From Adiantum capillus-veneris (lineage: Eukaryota > Streptophyta > Polypodiopsida > Polypodiales > Pteridaceae), in contig CM043963.1 in NCBI GenBank assembly GCA_014529385.2, positions 69,334,912-69,398,911 on the forward strand: DNA of 64,000 nucleotides, written 5' to 3'. Below are positions 37,301 to 48,713 of this stretch, in pieces. The translations under genes were made by a program, and so were the position numbers. Position 1 is the first letter of the stretch. Every line of letters begins with the position of its first letter. The notes below the pieces were generated by a model that made no database searches, had not been told where the DNA came from, and was given only the letters and a program-made list of their open reading frames with translations.

Positions 37301-37524
37301 CTTACAGTAATTGTTGGAAGGGTTATTGGGCTATCAACTATAAGGACCCACAAGTGTGGGAAACTATAGATGCAATTGTTTGGTCCTGGAGACCCAACAA
37401 AGAAGGACCATTTTCTAGAATAAAGATTCCAGAAAGACATGCTCTAAAAGCCAAAGAAGGCCTCACTCGTGCACATCAGCCACACTTGGATCAAAGTTCA
37501 GATATGGTATCAAATGTGGAGTAG
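34315..37524 (+). CDS. DUF7869-type, transposase-like protein (1,069 aa, intact)
   Basis: A single uninterrupted exon; an acceptor (CTTACAG|G) directly before the ATG implies a 5'UTR intron. Residues 1-90 resemble DUF8039 of plant transposon proteins (GEKVHMILDN, LGNVSILVEECLKDVVLPFP). A Cys-rich segment (CIDCCAQKCC, about 270) and FRLNGSIVCCRAWYELHGI precede the core. The core runs from about 515 to 760: CIIHDKMDQKK, LLLQLDNCAGENKNRYLF (about 662) and FLMVGHTHEDIDAMFSRFSEKL (about 700). LDNxxxENKNR and VGHTHEDID are the signature of DUF7869, whose spaced acidic residues suggest an RNase-H/DDE fold. The C-terminus (GDFLMLVPSD onwards) looks like a small reader-type domain. Intactness amid decayed repeats suggests recent activity or selection. 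DNA transposition is inferred from family likeness, not shown. Confidence 0.8.
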   Translation: MDFESGEKVHMILDNEIVGIGYVCRTDPDSTCGGTKIGLGNVSILVEECLKDVVLPFPTMDTSSLQGSLWSAVRWSKLLLQSFVLNGNSIDPHESYNGDEEHDHSDPLVTDAIPMTSPGFEAMIRESWRNQRVLLKDDTMMQTMNEFPHDYVNFQELGPDCVGVGIERENASIDDVVEVGSITLLKWPIKQTAMLNGSPLQRFVPVDGMHATYEDVSNDGNVGKKLDGSNVVQLSRKRRYTFMNRTQKSKAAVASTFYLSNKSIQRVSCIDCCAQKCCQFADRDMVTRLRQQFWGESQKSRTNYVYDVLSICYQKDEKSRYQFRLNGSIVCCRAWYELHGIPKTSFYQYKENFENGVCQYVHGNTCTLRRGLQHTSLARALLNEFVENNSEKMPHRSRTLLDGSRETQLVIPSTYKQVDILCEINTTLDQMGYEKKLSQSSFGRIWNKEYPHVTLTKTSDFSKCNICSSIKARLEAKPSLEERALLLREREVHMAQQKSCRSLYYAWRTYSETQPQKYVCIIHDKMDQKKTAIPRLRIVPKGVDSGYNLQVALIGMITHGHGEGHYGHFVLNGLWPADPNLTIGSIANCLHKLERIDKHPLGDLVTNGLPRSNISLLHALNSRDALDYHNLSDGKEPIVQSSEIAEEELGSTFRRLPENLLLQLDNCAGENKNRYLFAYLSMLVARGVFKTIQLGFLMVGHTHEDIDAMFSRFSEKLRVTQTYTFPHLMDTLRNSSSSSPAPFFLTKIPDFKQYCDGYLCDGQDILVGHSKPLQFKFFMQDETPMMQYKAHVGVSSWSGSIRLWKTDTEGKPMLPHGDPPLVQMAEYVKAHEEVILGLKNYIKFWKNLGNGSSIPRYYRPVIDYWSKVIEEIGKAIISEGVLYEMFWPKTQEYSHLQSTTMNLQQGAERFLGLEELNDHFCGPQRDRPREEFDPMSDVHQGDFLMLVPSDTEIYPVWLAMALSDIDNEPTSPNYRKLLIQYWAPCARKSGMTDTQAYSNCWKGYWAINYKDPQVWETIDAIVWSWRPNKEGPFSRIKIPERHALKAKEGLTRAHQPHLDQSSDMVSNVE

Positions 37525-40200
37525 AATTATGTGGAGCTTCTATTGTGACTATACTAGTCAATTTGTAAACAAAATCTTTTTTGTATCTTCCTTTGTTTTA
37601 TGTAATTTATAGTTATTATTCAAATCCATGTGTTGTACATCCTCTTGACTTTTGGTGTTTATCAACACCACAATCCTATGAGATTTTCACTTTATTTACT
37701 AGCCACACACCTCAATTTTTCCCACTTTAAGTGGAAAATTCCCAAATTACATGAATTCGGTCGATTTGGAGATTCCCATAATGTGAGATTTTTACCAAAA
37801 TACCTAATATGGTCTTAAAATACAATTGGGTTTAAACAAGTGACAAGGGATAGCCAAAAAACAACTCATCCTTTGAATTGTTTTTATACATAGCTATCTT
37901 TATATACACTGGGTAATCTGTATAGATTTGTCCATGAAGTGGCAAGCCTTTGGTACATCAGTGATGGCAACAACTAAGCCAAAAAAATTCCAAGAAAGAA
38001 TAGAGTCCTCACTTGCATCCATGCAGACAAGACAACAGATATGTTAGCCGTAAATGAATTTTACAAGTGTCAATTGACTTTATTAGTTGTTATCCATGTC
38101 CAAACCAATCTTGTAATTTTTCAAAGTGAAATGTGTGTGTGTTTTTTTGTTTCCTTTTAAGTTCATTTTATACTTGTAATCCCTTTAGATACAAGTGAAA
38201 AACAAACTTAGGTTAAAGATAAGCTAATTATATGTCCCAATTTTCTAAAAAACTTTAAATAGATATTTAACTTTGGTTTCGTAACCTAACATGACGTAAA
38301 AGTGTCCTTTTAGTGGAAAAAATTTCCAAAACCATAGTAGATCCACTTGTTTTGAAAAATCCTTTCATGAGCTTATAGTTCAAATACTACTACATATGGA
38401 AAAAATGAGAAATTTGTAAAATTTTTCATGCCAGTGCATTTTGCCCAAAACAGACATTTCTTACGATTGATTACATATAAATAAGAGTGGGGATTTTTGT
38501 AGGGAATGAGATAAAATTCCCCGTAAACTTTAATGGGTTGGTGATCAAAACATATGGATACTTGTGCCTCAGTATTTTTTTTGGGACAAAAAAATAGGTA
38601 CCAAAAATTGCATGTTTTCCATTCTGGGGACCTGTCATCAAAGTTTCTATAGTCACGCTCAATACATATACCATATACGTGTTTTCTTACTTCTCTTTGG
38701 GGCTTTGGATCCAAAAGGATCCATGGAGCATGTGAAAAGAATAATGGATCTCTTACTAAGTGGAACCTTGGGGAAAATGATGAAGTGTTAAATAAATCAA
38801 ACATGACAAAACTGGATTTAGCATTATGAGTTCAAAAATCCCATAGAAGCTACTTAGTATATAGTTAAATTTATAGTGTATGATTAGATATGGTTACCAC
38901 CTACAAAATACACACAATTGGCCCAAGAAACTAGCAATATTGAGAAAGCACACTTGCTGCACTAAAATGTCTCGTATTCTTCAGCAATAAAAAAACTCAA
39001 CCATCATCATAGAAGTGCTAATTTTGGCAAAAAACAAGATTAGGCAATTATTGTAATTTGGTCAGAAGTTTTGAATTTAACATTTAGTTCTCCCTATAAG
39101 CATCAAAGCATGTTGAGAACTATGAAGCATTATCCTCTAGTGATCTAAACCTCACAAACATGAAGTCTAGAGTGGTATAGTTGCAAAAATTTGAAAAAAA
39201 AACCAAACACAGGATCTGTTTTTTCACACAGTTTAGGTTCAAAATAATTGTGCAAGAGTAAGGTTAATGGTGAGATCGATATTTCAAAAAAAAAAAGTCA
39301 AGTTTTTTTAAGCTCATAAGGCAACTTTGTGGATATATAGCACCTAAAAATTCATTTTCATGCTCTACACATAATTCATGTAAAACGGTCACTTAACAGG
39401 ACACGGAAGAAATGCGTAGCAACCTAAACTCCCTTAACAAAAAAATGACAAAAGATATAAGTCATGCAACTTCTTGATATAACAAAATATTATTTAGCTT
39501 CTATGGTCAATAGTTCTAAGCACCAAATACACATTACTATACAACCCAATTGAAGCATTAAGGTGCCAGTTTCACCATTTTCTAAGTCAAAAGAACCTGC
39601 AGGAGCTTTCAGCAAAAAGCCCCAAGTTCCTTACATCCCCAAAATGGAAAAAGGGAAGTTAAAAAAACTATTTTTACATGAAGCACTAATACAATACCTT
39701 TGCATGATGTTAAAGAAGTGCAATGTGGTAAAAACAAAAAATACCTTTTACAGTATGTGAAGAAAACACAAAAAATAGTTGTTGACTACAAAGAGAGCCC
39801 TCTGGGCCGGGTATTTCAGCCCATATACTTAAACGTGATGCCAAAAAAATACTCACAATCAAAAAATTTATCGTTTATCTTTTGTTGAATATGGAGCAAC
39901 ATATGTAGAATACGCAATAGTGCTAACGCACCATTAACAACCAAATAAATGGGCCAGTGTAGAGTAAAACTATTAGAACATGTTGTAAATTTCAAAAATA
40001 GAGCCAATTTGGCAAGGTACAAATCTGAGAATCAACATCATGTTCCACCAATAATATAGCCACATAGTGCTATAAGTAATGTTTGCATAGACAAACATGA
40101 TAGAAAAGATATCCTTGGACGAAACCAACTAATTGAAAATCTTGTCTGGCATGCATGCTATTCTAAAGAAAAAAAATCCAAGGCAAGAGAGACCCTTAAG
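37525..40200. other. AT-rich intergenic DNA, no gene recognised
   Basis: Low-complexity AT-rich sequence. The longest frame (38373-38804, minus, 143 codons) has no known motif, no initiation context and ordinary AT-rich composition, so I do not call it. The satellite motif is absent, so 34.25 kb is its right edge in this window. Confidence 0.5.
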
Positions 40201-40429
40201 AAAAAGTATAAAGACAGCTTAAAATTTATTAGAGGAATTTCAAGATATATTTCCTAATGATTTATCGAATTTCTTGTAACCATCTCGTGAAGTAGATCTT
40301 GGCGTCGATGTTGTGCCAAATTCCAAACTTGTAAGCAATCCTACTTATAAATTGAGCCACTATGAAGCATTGAAAAGTGTTCCATATGGGAGTTTTTGGG
40401 CCTTACTAGGTTGTGGAAGATAGTATCAC

Positions 40430-41856
40430 TATGTGGAGTTAGGAAAAATTGATGCCTCATCCATCGGGCTCATGGTTACCAAGCTATAGCCTATTGAATT
40501 TGGGATTTGTTGTTGAGCAGGTGGATAGGGATGGTGTTTTTCTTGTGTATGCAGGCTCAAGAATTTTGGAATGAGGTTTGAATTAGTCGGCTCAAAGCCG
40601 AGGACATGGTCTACTGGCAAGGCTTTACGTCTCGGTTGGTGGGTTTGTGAACTAGAAAAGAACCTAACAATTTGTGTACTAATGAGAAGAGGTTGGTTCA
40701 TGATCATCTTCCCCCCTAGATAGAGGTCATTCTTTTAGAACCCAATCTTCCATGTCCTTTGAATCCACTTGACAATCTTACATGCCACGACACATCCCCG
40801 GATAGTCCTTGAGCAGGTGGGGGTGGTTCTCACTTTGCAGATTTGCATTGTGGGCATCTATCTGGTCCAATTCTTGTAGCTAGAACCTTCACCCCTGTCG
40901 GCAAGGCCCACCCCCGGGGCAGTCACTTATCAAAAGACCCCTATATCACGTGCGTTCAAGAGGTAATTAATAATACCCCAATATACATACTATACTTACA
41001 ATGTGAGTCTATTTAAAAAACCCCCACCCTCCTCTGTATGTATACATTTTTATACATTTTGGTCTTTTAATAATCCTCTCCGGTTAATACACGTGATATC
41101 ATACACATTCTAAAAAGTGACTGCCCCGGGGCCGCCCGGGGCCCACCATAGCACTTTCCAAATAAAGAAATTCATCCTAAGCGGCCATCTTGGCCACTAG
41201 AATAGTTTGGCCATTCTAAAACTATATTTCCAACAATCTCCCTATCCCATTGAGCATGAATGTGGAGGCTAGTTTGTCTGATCCTTTCCAATCGTTGCTA
41301 CTAAAGTCCCAAAATTGGCCCAGTCGATGGAGTCCTTTGTTGTTCATCTTGCTGGCTACCTCCCTCTAGACAGGGTTCAGCAAGGTGCTTTCCTCTTTAC
41401 ACAGTCAAGGGGACCATTGGGACATCAGCTTGTGGAAGTATCTCGTTACCTCTCCCCATTCCAAGGTATCCGCTGCTTTGTTGCACTTTTGAGCCAATCT
41501 GCCAGCTAAGCCCCCAAGCTTTAGGTTAGACCATTGAGGGAAATATCTTTTTGTGTAGATCTATCCCTTTCCATTCGCGACATTGGGAGTACAATTTGGC
41601 ATTGTCCATCATGGCCTTAGTCATCACAGCCCAGGCTTGATCTTGCTTCGTGATAGCACCTACAAACTTGGCACATTGGGCCTCTCCATGAGTACTAGGG
41701 TTCAGAATTCTGAAACCCCTTGCTTCACTGGACTCGATATGGCCTCCCATCTTACTCATTGCCAAGGTAGTGAGTCTCTATTTTTTTTTTTCAAAGTAAT
41801 CTCTTCACTCGTTTAAGGAACTCCTTCCAGTTTGATTTGGCTATCTTGAGCAGTGG
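40430..41856 (-). pseudogene. LINE (non-LTR retrotransposon) 3' part: post-RT region and zf-RVT domain, decayed
   Basis: Minus-strand remnants continue the LINE reverse transcriptase found at 51.9-53.6 kb. Next to the LTR insertion the frame reads LLKIAKSNWKEFLKRVKRLL, then RGFRILNPSTHGEAQCAKFV (41765-41526), typical of the region after the RT thumb. At about 41.15-40.8 kb FIWKVLWW, LPTGVKVLATRIGPDRCPQC and ENHPHLLKDYPGM outline the zf-RVT domain (CPxC...H...). Stops and frame changes throughout show it is dead. A MITE sits inside it and the LTR element splits it. The true 3' end was not located. Confidence 0.7.
40913..41139. mobile_element. MITE (227 bp) with 8-bp target duplication
   Basis: The ends are inverted: CCCGGGGCAGTCACTT on the left, and AAGTGACTGCCCCGGGG followed by CCGCCCGG on the right. 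The octamer GGCCCACC stands directly outside both ends (40905-40912 and 41140-41147). Inner inverted motifs (CACGTG near 40957 and 41093) add to the hairpin. An 8-bp duplication suits the hAT or Mutator superfamily. It interrupts the zf-RVT part of the LINE. Confidence 0.75.
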
Positions 41857-43804
41857 TGTCGAGAAATTTGCGGTCTTGCCAGGAAAGCACCTGGCTTATG
41901 GCTGTGAGAGTTTGTGAGAGAAGCCAACAAAAACTATATGAACGAGTTAAACCATAGATGCCATGAAGACTAGGGTTTGGAAAAAAGTGCAATCAAAGAA
42001 GACCCACTCTTTCTCTCTTGCACTCTCACACACAAAGAAAGAACACAAAAGAGAATTTCAAAACAACACAAAGATGAAAACATCAAGGCTATGGTCATAT
42101 CGTATCATGGGTAATATGAAAGGGTTAATAGATGAGTTAATGGCATTCAATCCTAGCTGACCAAATAGGCTACGAATTGTTCTTTGAAATTGTAGTTTTT
42201 TGCTTACCATAATATATATATTTTGTCTAGTGATTGGGATTAATTGTGTGTACAAATCCTCTTGGTTCATAGCAAGATAACTACGCTTACGTCAAAAAAA
42301 AGTTATAGTCTTTGAGAGGTAGTATGATGGAATCCGGTGATAGAAGTATTTCATTGATCCTTTCTGGGCCAAATTAAGAGAAACATTATACGTTGTTGAA
42401 AGTGTATTTTACGGCTAATCCATACATTAATTCTAATAGATCGTACAGAGTGAAAGCGATAGAAATTATCATCATGTGGGTTATTCATCTAGGATGGTAT
42501 GTGAGAAATGTAGATATGAGAGAAGTGAAGAGATGAGAAGTTTCCCTGCCAAGCCCTATTCTTGCCCGTAGGCAATAAGGATATTGCGGGGAGAGATGTA
42601 CCTGTAGCAAAGAGAACCTAGAATTTGTAGAGAGGATGGATTACTAAGAATGAAAGAGATAGGTTTGGTTAAGGAGATGATATTAGATACATATATATAT
42701 ATATATATATTGGATTAGAGATGGAAAAGAAAACAACAAGAAATCAAGAAAACATCAATGTAGAACGCATCTTACTTGACAAACCCTACGGCACCATTAT
42801 TGATGGAGAGAGAAGAAGAGGGGAGAATTCAAATTTGATTGATACGCCAAGTCCAAGACCTTATTTGATTAGAATTGATCTTCCATGGATAGCATCCAAG
42901 AATGGCTAGTCTTCCTCTAGGAGAAAGTGTAGGTTTAGGCTTACGTTAATGTCTAAGTACAATTTGGCATTACTACTCACTCCCTCATGAATTCCTCTCA
43001 TCAATGGCTTGAAAGGTTGAGTGGTTTTCAAGGAAGAGGAGGTCCCCGTTTATAGGTGAAGGGAACCCCCAAGGGTCTACACAAGAAGAGAAGAGTCAGT
43101 GTGAACAGAAAATGGAAAAGTTGAAAATGAGCTGTCCCTGCATGATGTGGGCAGACTGGGGTCCAGTATTTTGATCATATCTCCTCAACCGTGGATCCAA
43201 ATAAAAAATTAAAAATATGGGCAAAAACTTCATCTCATTACCTACGGCTTCCTTTAAATATGCATTTTCCAATTCGGATTGGAACCTTGTGTAAAAATTT
43301 CATCAAAATAGGGTACTGTTTTGGCAGCAAAAGTCTTCTTGTGGTCCCCTTAGCCTACACTTTTATTTGATTCCAATGTACACTTCATGCCATATGAAAG
43401 CATGACATTGCTCCTTGACAAAGTTTTGTAATCATGCTTGCAATAATGCATTAAAATAAGTGTATCTTTGAAATCATGCCACCTAGTGTCCCACTAGGAT
43501 TTGATTCCCTCCTAGTAGCTATTTAAAAAGAAATATAAGAAAAATATAAAAAATACATAGAATATATATAGATTGGAAATTACCCTAGATATAGGATCTA
43601 TATAGGGTGTGAGATAATAATGAGATGGTAGAAGGAAAGAATCAATGCTTTTTTTCCCCAAGTTAAAGAGGCGGAGCTATTGACGCTTATTGTTATACTT
43701 ACATATGCATATGTACATTATAGGAAATATAATTATGTATCTAAAAAATTACAAGATAGATCTTGAAGCATGCGTTCCCGCTATGTACGTATCACAGCAC
43801 GATA
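41857..43804 (-). repeat. 3' LTR of the gypsy element
   Basis: Matches 49812-51867 over its whole length. It carries ~130 bp near 42040-42160 that the other LTR lacks, lacks ~85 bp present there near 51.61-51.70 kb, and has a short (TA)n of about 20 bases against about 105. These differences show considerable time since insertion or exchange with another copy. Confidence 0.9.
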
Positions 43805-43816
43805 TCCACCCCCTCT
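43805..43816 (-). promoter_or_regulatory. Polypurine tract
   Basis: The minus strand reads AGAGGGGGTGGA immediately before the 3' LTR, the expected place for plus-strand DNA priming. Confidence 0.7.
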
Positions 43817-44047
43817 AAACTTACACATCCTCCGGTATGTGCCACATTATTTCTTTGTAAGATCAGCCCTCTTGTACGTCTTCCTTGCTTTCTTCTTCAC
43901 TGGATGATTCCAAAGCTTCATCTTCACTTTGATCTTTACCTGTGGTTTGCTCTTCTTCCTCATCAACATCTTCTGGATCATTGTCTCCTCTTCTCTTAAA
44001 CATTTTGATCCTTTTTCCTGCAATGGGAATCTTTACTTTTGTACCAT

Positions 44048-45039
44048 CTAGTTAAGACAAGCTGTGTAAGTAGCATTTTCATTCACATACGGTCCAAACC
44101 ATCTTTTTGAGAACTTATGCATGACTGTGTGCTGGTTATCAAGGCTACTATCATACACTAAAACCCAGTCACCTTTGTCAATTTCTTTTCTTCTGAGTCG
44201 ATGTCGCTTATCAAAGTAGTTCTTGTTTTTTAGCCTTGAATTTTTGAGTCGTTCTTTTGCAGCCTCAATGTCTCTAGGGCTTCTCTCTAGTTTCCTTATG
44301 CGCAATTCAAGGAGATCTTCTCTGCTAAGCCCCTCTTTCCAAGGTAGTACATTCCATGTGACAATTGTATCTTCAATCGGCATCACTGGCTTTTGACCAT
44401 ACATTAGCTCCGCATGTGCCAGTTTACTGAGCTATGTGTTGTACGATCAGCCCATAAAGCATATGGTAACAGTTTTGACCACTCACTAAATCTTCCTTCA
44501 CAAGCCTTGGACAATGATTTGATGATAGGAGGATGCCCTCTTTCACTCTTTCCATTGCCTTCAGGGTTGTAAGCTGTAGTAAGAGAAAGCTTGATTCCTA
44601 ATCTAAAAAAGAACTTGCTTGCTTCTTCGGCATCCAGTTCACCTCTGTCTGCAGTGATCTTTCCCTCACAACCATAACGGCAAATCACCTCATCAAGAAG
44701 TAATTTGCAAACAGCTTCTATGGTTTTTGCTCTTAATGCTCTTCCTTCAACCTGGTTATTTAGGTCCTCTCGTGCAAGATCCAAGTATCTCATTTTCCAG
44801 AGTCCTAAAGGCATTGTGACTAGATCCACAACCCATTTATAGTGCATGGCTAGCGGATATGTAGGGTGCAATCCATCACGATGTCGGACATTTGAATACA
44901 TTTGCCAAGTTACACACGACTCTACAAACTGAGATACATATTTATACATACCCTTCCACCAGTATTTTTCTTTCAACTTGGAGAAGGTTACCCACACACC
45001 CCTATGTCCAGCCCATAGACTCTCATGAAACTCTTGCAT
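44048..45039 (-). pseudogene. Integrase of the gypsy element, broken
   Basis: Two frames. 45039-44404 carries the N-terminal zinc finger (HESLWAGHRG ... SCVTWQMY, where the last CxxC is CxxW) and the core with D (WVVDLVTM), D (ITADRGELD) and E (NPEGNGKSERG), the D,D-35-E triad. The 44404-44048 frame has the C-terminal part with KNKNYFDKRHR and KGDWVLVYD. A stop or shift lies near 44404. There is no recognisable chromodomain. Confidence 0.8.
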
Positions 45040-45276
45040 GAGCTTTACTTGAGTCTATTTTTTACATAGAACCGGTTGTGGTGTAGCACCCTTTTGTTTA
45101 AGATGCTTCCACAACTAACCATTCCTCAAAAAGTACCCATATGCTTTCCTGCTTATCCTGTTGAATTCTTTTTCATACCAATCATCCATTTTTCTTACAG
45201 TACTCAAGTAGCTTCCAATAAGAAGCCAATCACCTTCATAAAGATCTTTCAAGAACAATTCAAGTGAATTAGTCAT

Positions 45277-46131
45277 TCAGACATTGTTACCTTTGACATG
45301 AGAGATAGAATAGAACTTTGTGCCTACATCATCTCCCTCGTTAATCAATTGTGACTCATCTTCATACCTTGCCCTTGATGGCATATCTGCCACTGTATTG
45401 TCTTTTCCTGCAATGTGTTTAAACTCGGGATTTAAGGACTTAATGTAGTCAATCCACCGCAACATACCAATGTCTGGCGTTGAGTAGCTTGTAACCATCC
45501 CAAGAAGTGGTAGACAATCTGTTTCTACAACCACACATGCACCAATTAGGTACTCTTTCCCACTTTTCAAGGCTGTAACCATACCCCATAGCTCTCTCTT
45601 TATTTGTGGATAGTTTCTTTGGCGAGCACTTAGTACCTTTGCTCCAAATCTTACCACATACTTACGTCCTTCTTCGTCATCTTGCCCTATTGCCCATCCA
45701 ATCCTTGTAGGACTGGTGTCTACTGTCACAATTACTGGCCTTTGACACTCATAGTCTACCTTTCTCAAAGTTGGTGCTGACTGGAAAAACTCCTTTATCT
45801 TTTTCATGAATTTTACATGTGCTTCTGTCCATTTAAACTTTTGATTCTTTCTAAGCAACTGATAAAGAGGATCAGCTACATGTGCATAATGTGGAATCCA
45901 AATAACATAGAAGGCACATGCTCCTAGAAACCTTCTAACCTCAGTGATGCTAGTGCATGTTTCTTTCATTCTTTGGATGACATCTCCCTTTGCTGGACAA
46001 GGTTTCCTACCATATGGCCCGCACATGTGCCCCACAATGAGCACTTCATTGACACCGAACATTGACTTTTTCCCTGACAATGTAAGATTGATCGACTTCT
46101 TCCAACCTAGATAGAATTTTATTACAATCAT
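45277..46131 (-). pseudogene. RT connection and RNase H domain of the gypsy element
   Basis: RRFLGACAFYVIWIPHYAHV is the RT thumb/connection region. RNase H follows with its four acids visible: VTVDTSPTRIGWAIGQ, QIKRELWG, VETDCLPL and GKDNTVADMPSRARY. The frame is open here but ends at a stop before the integrase finger and overlaps the RT frame at 46046-46131, which shows a frame change. Confidence 0.8.
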
Positions 46132-46711
46132 TTATGTGATTTACCACAAACCTGCGACATCCCTTGAGATCCAAAGCTTCATCTTTGTCACTTTTTTCAC
46201 ATCCTTTGATAGACAAATCATCAATGAAAGGCATTGTGATTTGATGAATAAAGTCAAGTAAGACCTTATTCATCCCATTCATCATATGTGCAACCGAGTT
46301 GGTTGCTCCCTATGGCAAGGTACACATCCTTACCAAACCCAAACGTGTCCTCATGGTTGTCAAGTCTCTGCTTTCGATTGCAAGCTGAAATTGATCATAC
46401 CCTGAGTAGAGATCTACCATTGAGTAGATTGCCCTCCCTGCAAACGCCTTTGCAAACTCATCCACAATTGGACCTGTACCTACATTTCTAATTGTCACCA
46501 TGTTCACTGGTTGCATATCTTGGATGAAGCGTAGAGAACCATTCTTCTTTGGAACTGTGAACCACCTGTTTGAGTATGGAGCACAAAAAGGCTCCAAGAT
46601 TCCCATTTTGATTTTCTCATTCAGTATCTCTACTAACTTTGGCAAATGAGCCTTTGGAACCGGAATAGGCCGCAGATTCCAAGGCACATTAGGTATTGTG
46701 AAAATTACCAT
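46046..46711 (-). pseudogene. Reverse transcriptase palm/fingers of the gypsy element, broken by stops
   Basis: The 46711-46310 frame has SNRWFTVPKKNGSLRFIQDM and AIYSMVDLYSGYDQF (first catalytic Asp). It stops at LP*GATNS, where gypsy elements read LPQGATNS: a CAG-to-TAG change. The next segment carries MPFIDDLSIKG, the YxDD-box equivalent, with Phe for Tyr. Confidence 0.8.
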
Positions 46712-46921
46712 AGGAGCTAGAATAGAAGGATCAACACATCCTATCTCATGTGGCTAAAATGAAAAAGCCTTACCGTGCTTTGAAAGAATTTCTTTGAAGC
46801 ACTTTGTCTCCTCCTGTGTTAGAAACTCCTCGCAACCAATTTACAACTCTTGAAAAGACTCCTTTGTGAAGGTATGCCCAATCTTTTTAGGATTCCTCAA
46901 ACTTGGTTGTAAAGAAGCCCG

Positions 46922-47302
46922 CTAAATCTTTTCCCTCTTGTTGGGTGGTAAGGGTGAAGCTAGTGGTTTCACCTTCTTTGCTACACTCTTGTATTTAGTT
47001 TCAACATGGACTTCTGGGCCAACTGTTTGGCTTTCTTTAAAGGTTTCTATTACTTGATACATTTCCATAGAGCAAACTTCCACAACTTCATTTTCAAGAT
47101 GCAATCTAGACCTCATTATAGCATCAAGCTCACCCATAGTATCTACAAAAGAAACTTGTTCACACAAACCCAAAACATTTTCAGTAGGCTCTAGCAACCC
47201 ACTCTTTTTCATGCCTATTTGTACATTATGCACATATTGTCTCTCACATCTCTTCAAATCTTCAAGTTTTGTAAAACATACTGATCCATTCCTTGTTACC
47301 AA
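46922..47302 (-). pseudogene. Protease-RT linker fragment of the gypsy element
   Basis: An open segment (KLEDLKRCERQYVHNVQIGM ... ETKYKSVAKKVKPLASPLPP) between protease and RT, in the expected linker position. It has no motif of its own. The gap 46712-46921 contains stops. Confidence 0.5.
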
Positions 47303-47378
47303 GGAGCTCGTTGAGAAAGTTTCACCTATTTTTGGTCAGACGAGACCCTTTTTCTTTCTGTACCACTACAATCCCGCT

Positions 47379-48200
47379 TTACAATGGTACTTGGCCAAAA
47401 CCCATCATTTCCCTATGGTCATGAAACTCTTTGCTCACCTTTGGTAGAGGATGTTCTCTGAGGTTTTCACTATGTCTTTCATGGTTCACACAATCTGTGA
47501 GAAATTGGACAGCACGTTTACCATCTTTTCTACGTATCCTAGCATATGCTGAACCATCATCCATTACCTTTGTTTCCATTCGAACTCCCACAATGTAGGG
47601 CTGTCCAAGGATGAGATGATATGAAGATGTATCCTGTATAGAGAAATTTTGGTCAATCTTTACATCACCTATTGTTACCTTCACACCTGGACATGTTGCA
47701 TAAAATTCACCGGATGAATTGTTTGCCACTTTTACCATCCATCCATGATCTGTGTCCATTGGCCATTTTCACTTGTTGTAGAGACTCTTTGACATTATGT
47801 TTATTTTTGAACCATGGTCAATCAAGGCAACAAATGGATCTTCAAGAACACCTACCTTGACCAAAGTTTCTATAGTATCCCTTGCCCAATGACTTCGTGA
47901 ATAGTAACTCCTAGGAATATCTTCAACTTCTTCATCATCATTTGAGAAATGCACTTGATTCACTCTCCCACTAGATTGGTAGCATCCTACCATAGTTCCA
48001 TCATCCTCCTCCTTATTTTGCAGTTGTATCCCTTGTGTCTTTGAGGTTTCCCCTTCAACATGTGGACGAGAAACTTCAGCAAGAGTTTGCCTCTTCCTCT
48101 TGATGATGTCAATGATCTCCTCATGGAATTCACGCTTTGCAATGCCAAGAACTTCTCCTAGAGTAAACTCAATCTTGCTATTTAATATCCTTTCCTCCAA
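47379..48200 (-). pseudogene. Aspartic protease region of the gypsy element, broken
   Basis: The active-site loop is FVALIDHGSKINIMS, with DHG instead of DSG/DTG. The second half (FSIQDTSSYHLILGQPYI) is the hydrophobic-hydrophobic-Gly motif plus LGxP of retroviral-type proteases. An in-frame TGA after SLYNK separates them. The change at the DSG motif alone should abolish catalysis. Confidence 0.75.
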
Positions 48201-48290
48201 GACTTTCTTTAAATCTGTAGAAACCTCAATATCAGATTGTAGTTTATAAGTTGGGCCTTTTGTCTTACCTTTTGCTGGCTCTTTCTTCTT

Positions 48291-48704
48291 TCATGTTGTA
48301 GACTCCTCCATGAGTACTTCAGGTGGAGATGCTCCTTGTGTTGAGGGTGTTTGAGAAGGAATTGAGTCACTTCTTCCCCCACTTCTAGAAGCTCTTTTTG
48401 ATGGTCCTTCATCAGCATTCTCACGTTTGCGCTTCTCTTCTACAATAGCCTCATTTTGTTGGCATTTTGAAATGTAGGCATGCACTGACAATGAGTCCAC
48501 TGGGTCATTCCATCCTGTTTCTAGACGTATGCAATCACCTGCTTCATGTAGAATCTCTTTTGTAAGACTTCCCTTTTTAGCTAATTGCATGACATTTGGC
48601 CAAATTTGATCATGATGGTCATTCACCTCTTCATCACTAAGATGCTCAATTTTTACTCCATAAGTAGCTGCCTCAACTAAAGAGGTGGCATGGTTAGTTG
48701 CCAT
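48291..48704 (-). pseudogene. Gag-pol linker ORF of the gypsy element
   Basis: Begins MATNHATSLVEAATYGV about ten bases after the gag stop and ends in a Ser/Pro-rich, charged stretch (SDSIPSQTPSTQG). No enzyme motif is seen. It is probably the 5' end of the original pol frame or the C-terminal part of gag. Confidence 0.5.
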
Positions 48705-48713
48705 ATCTTCAAC

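Noticed and set aside
38373-38804. 143-codon minus-strand ORF (MFDLFNTSS...)
   Set aside because: No recognisable domain or gene context; low-complexity AT-rich region.
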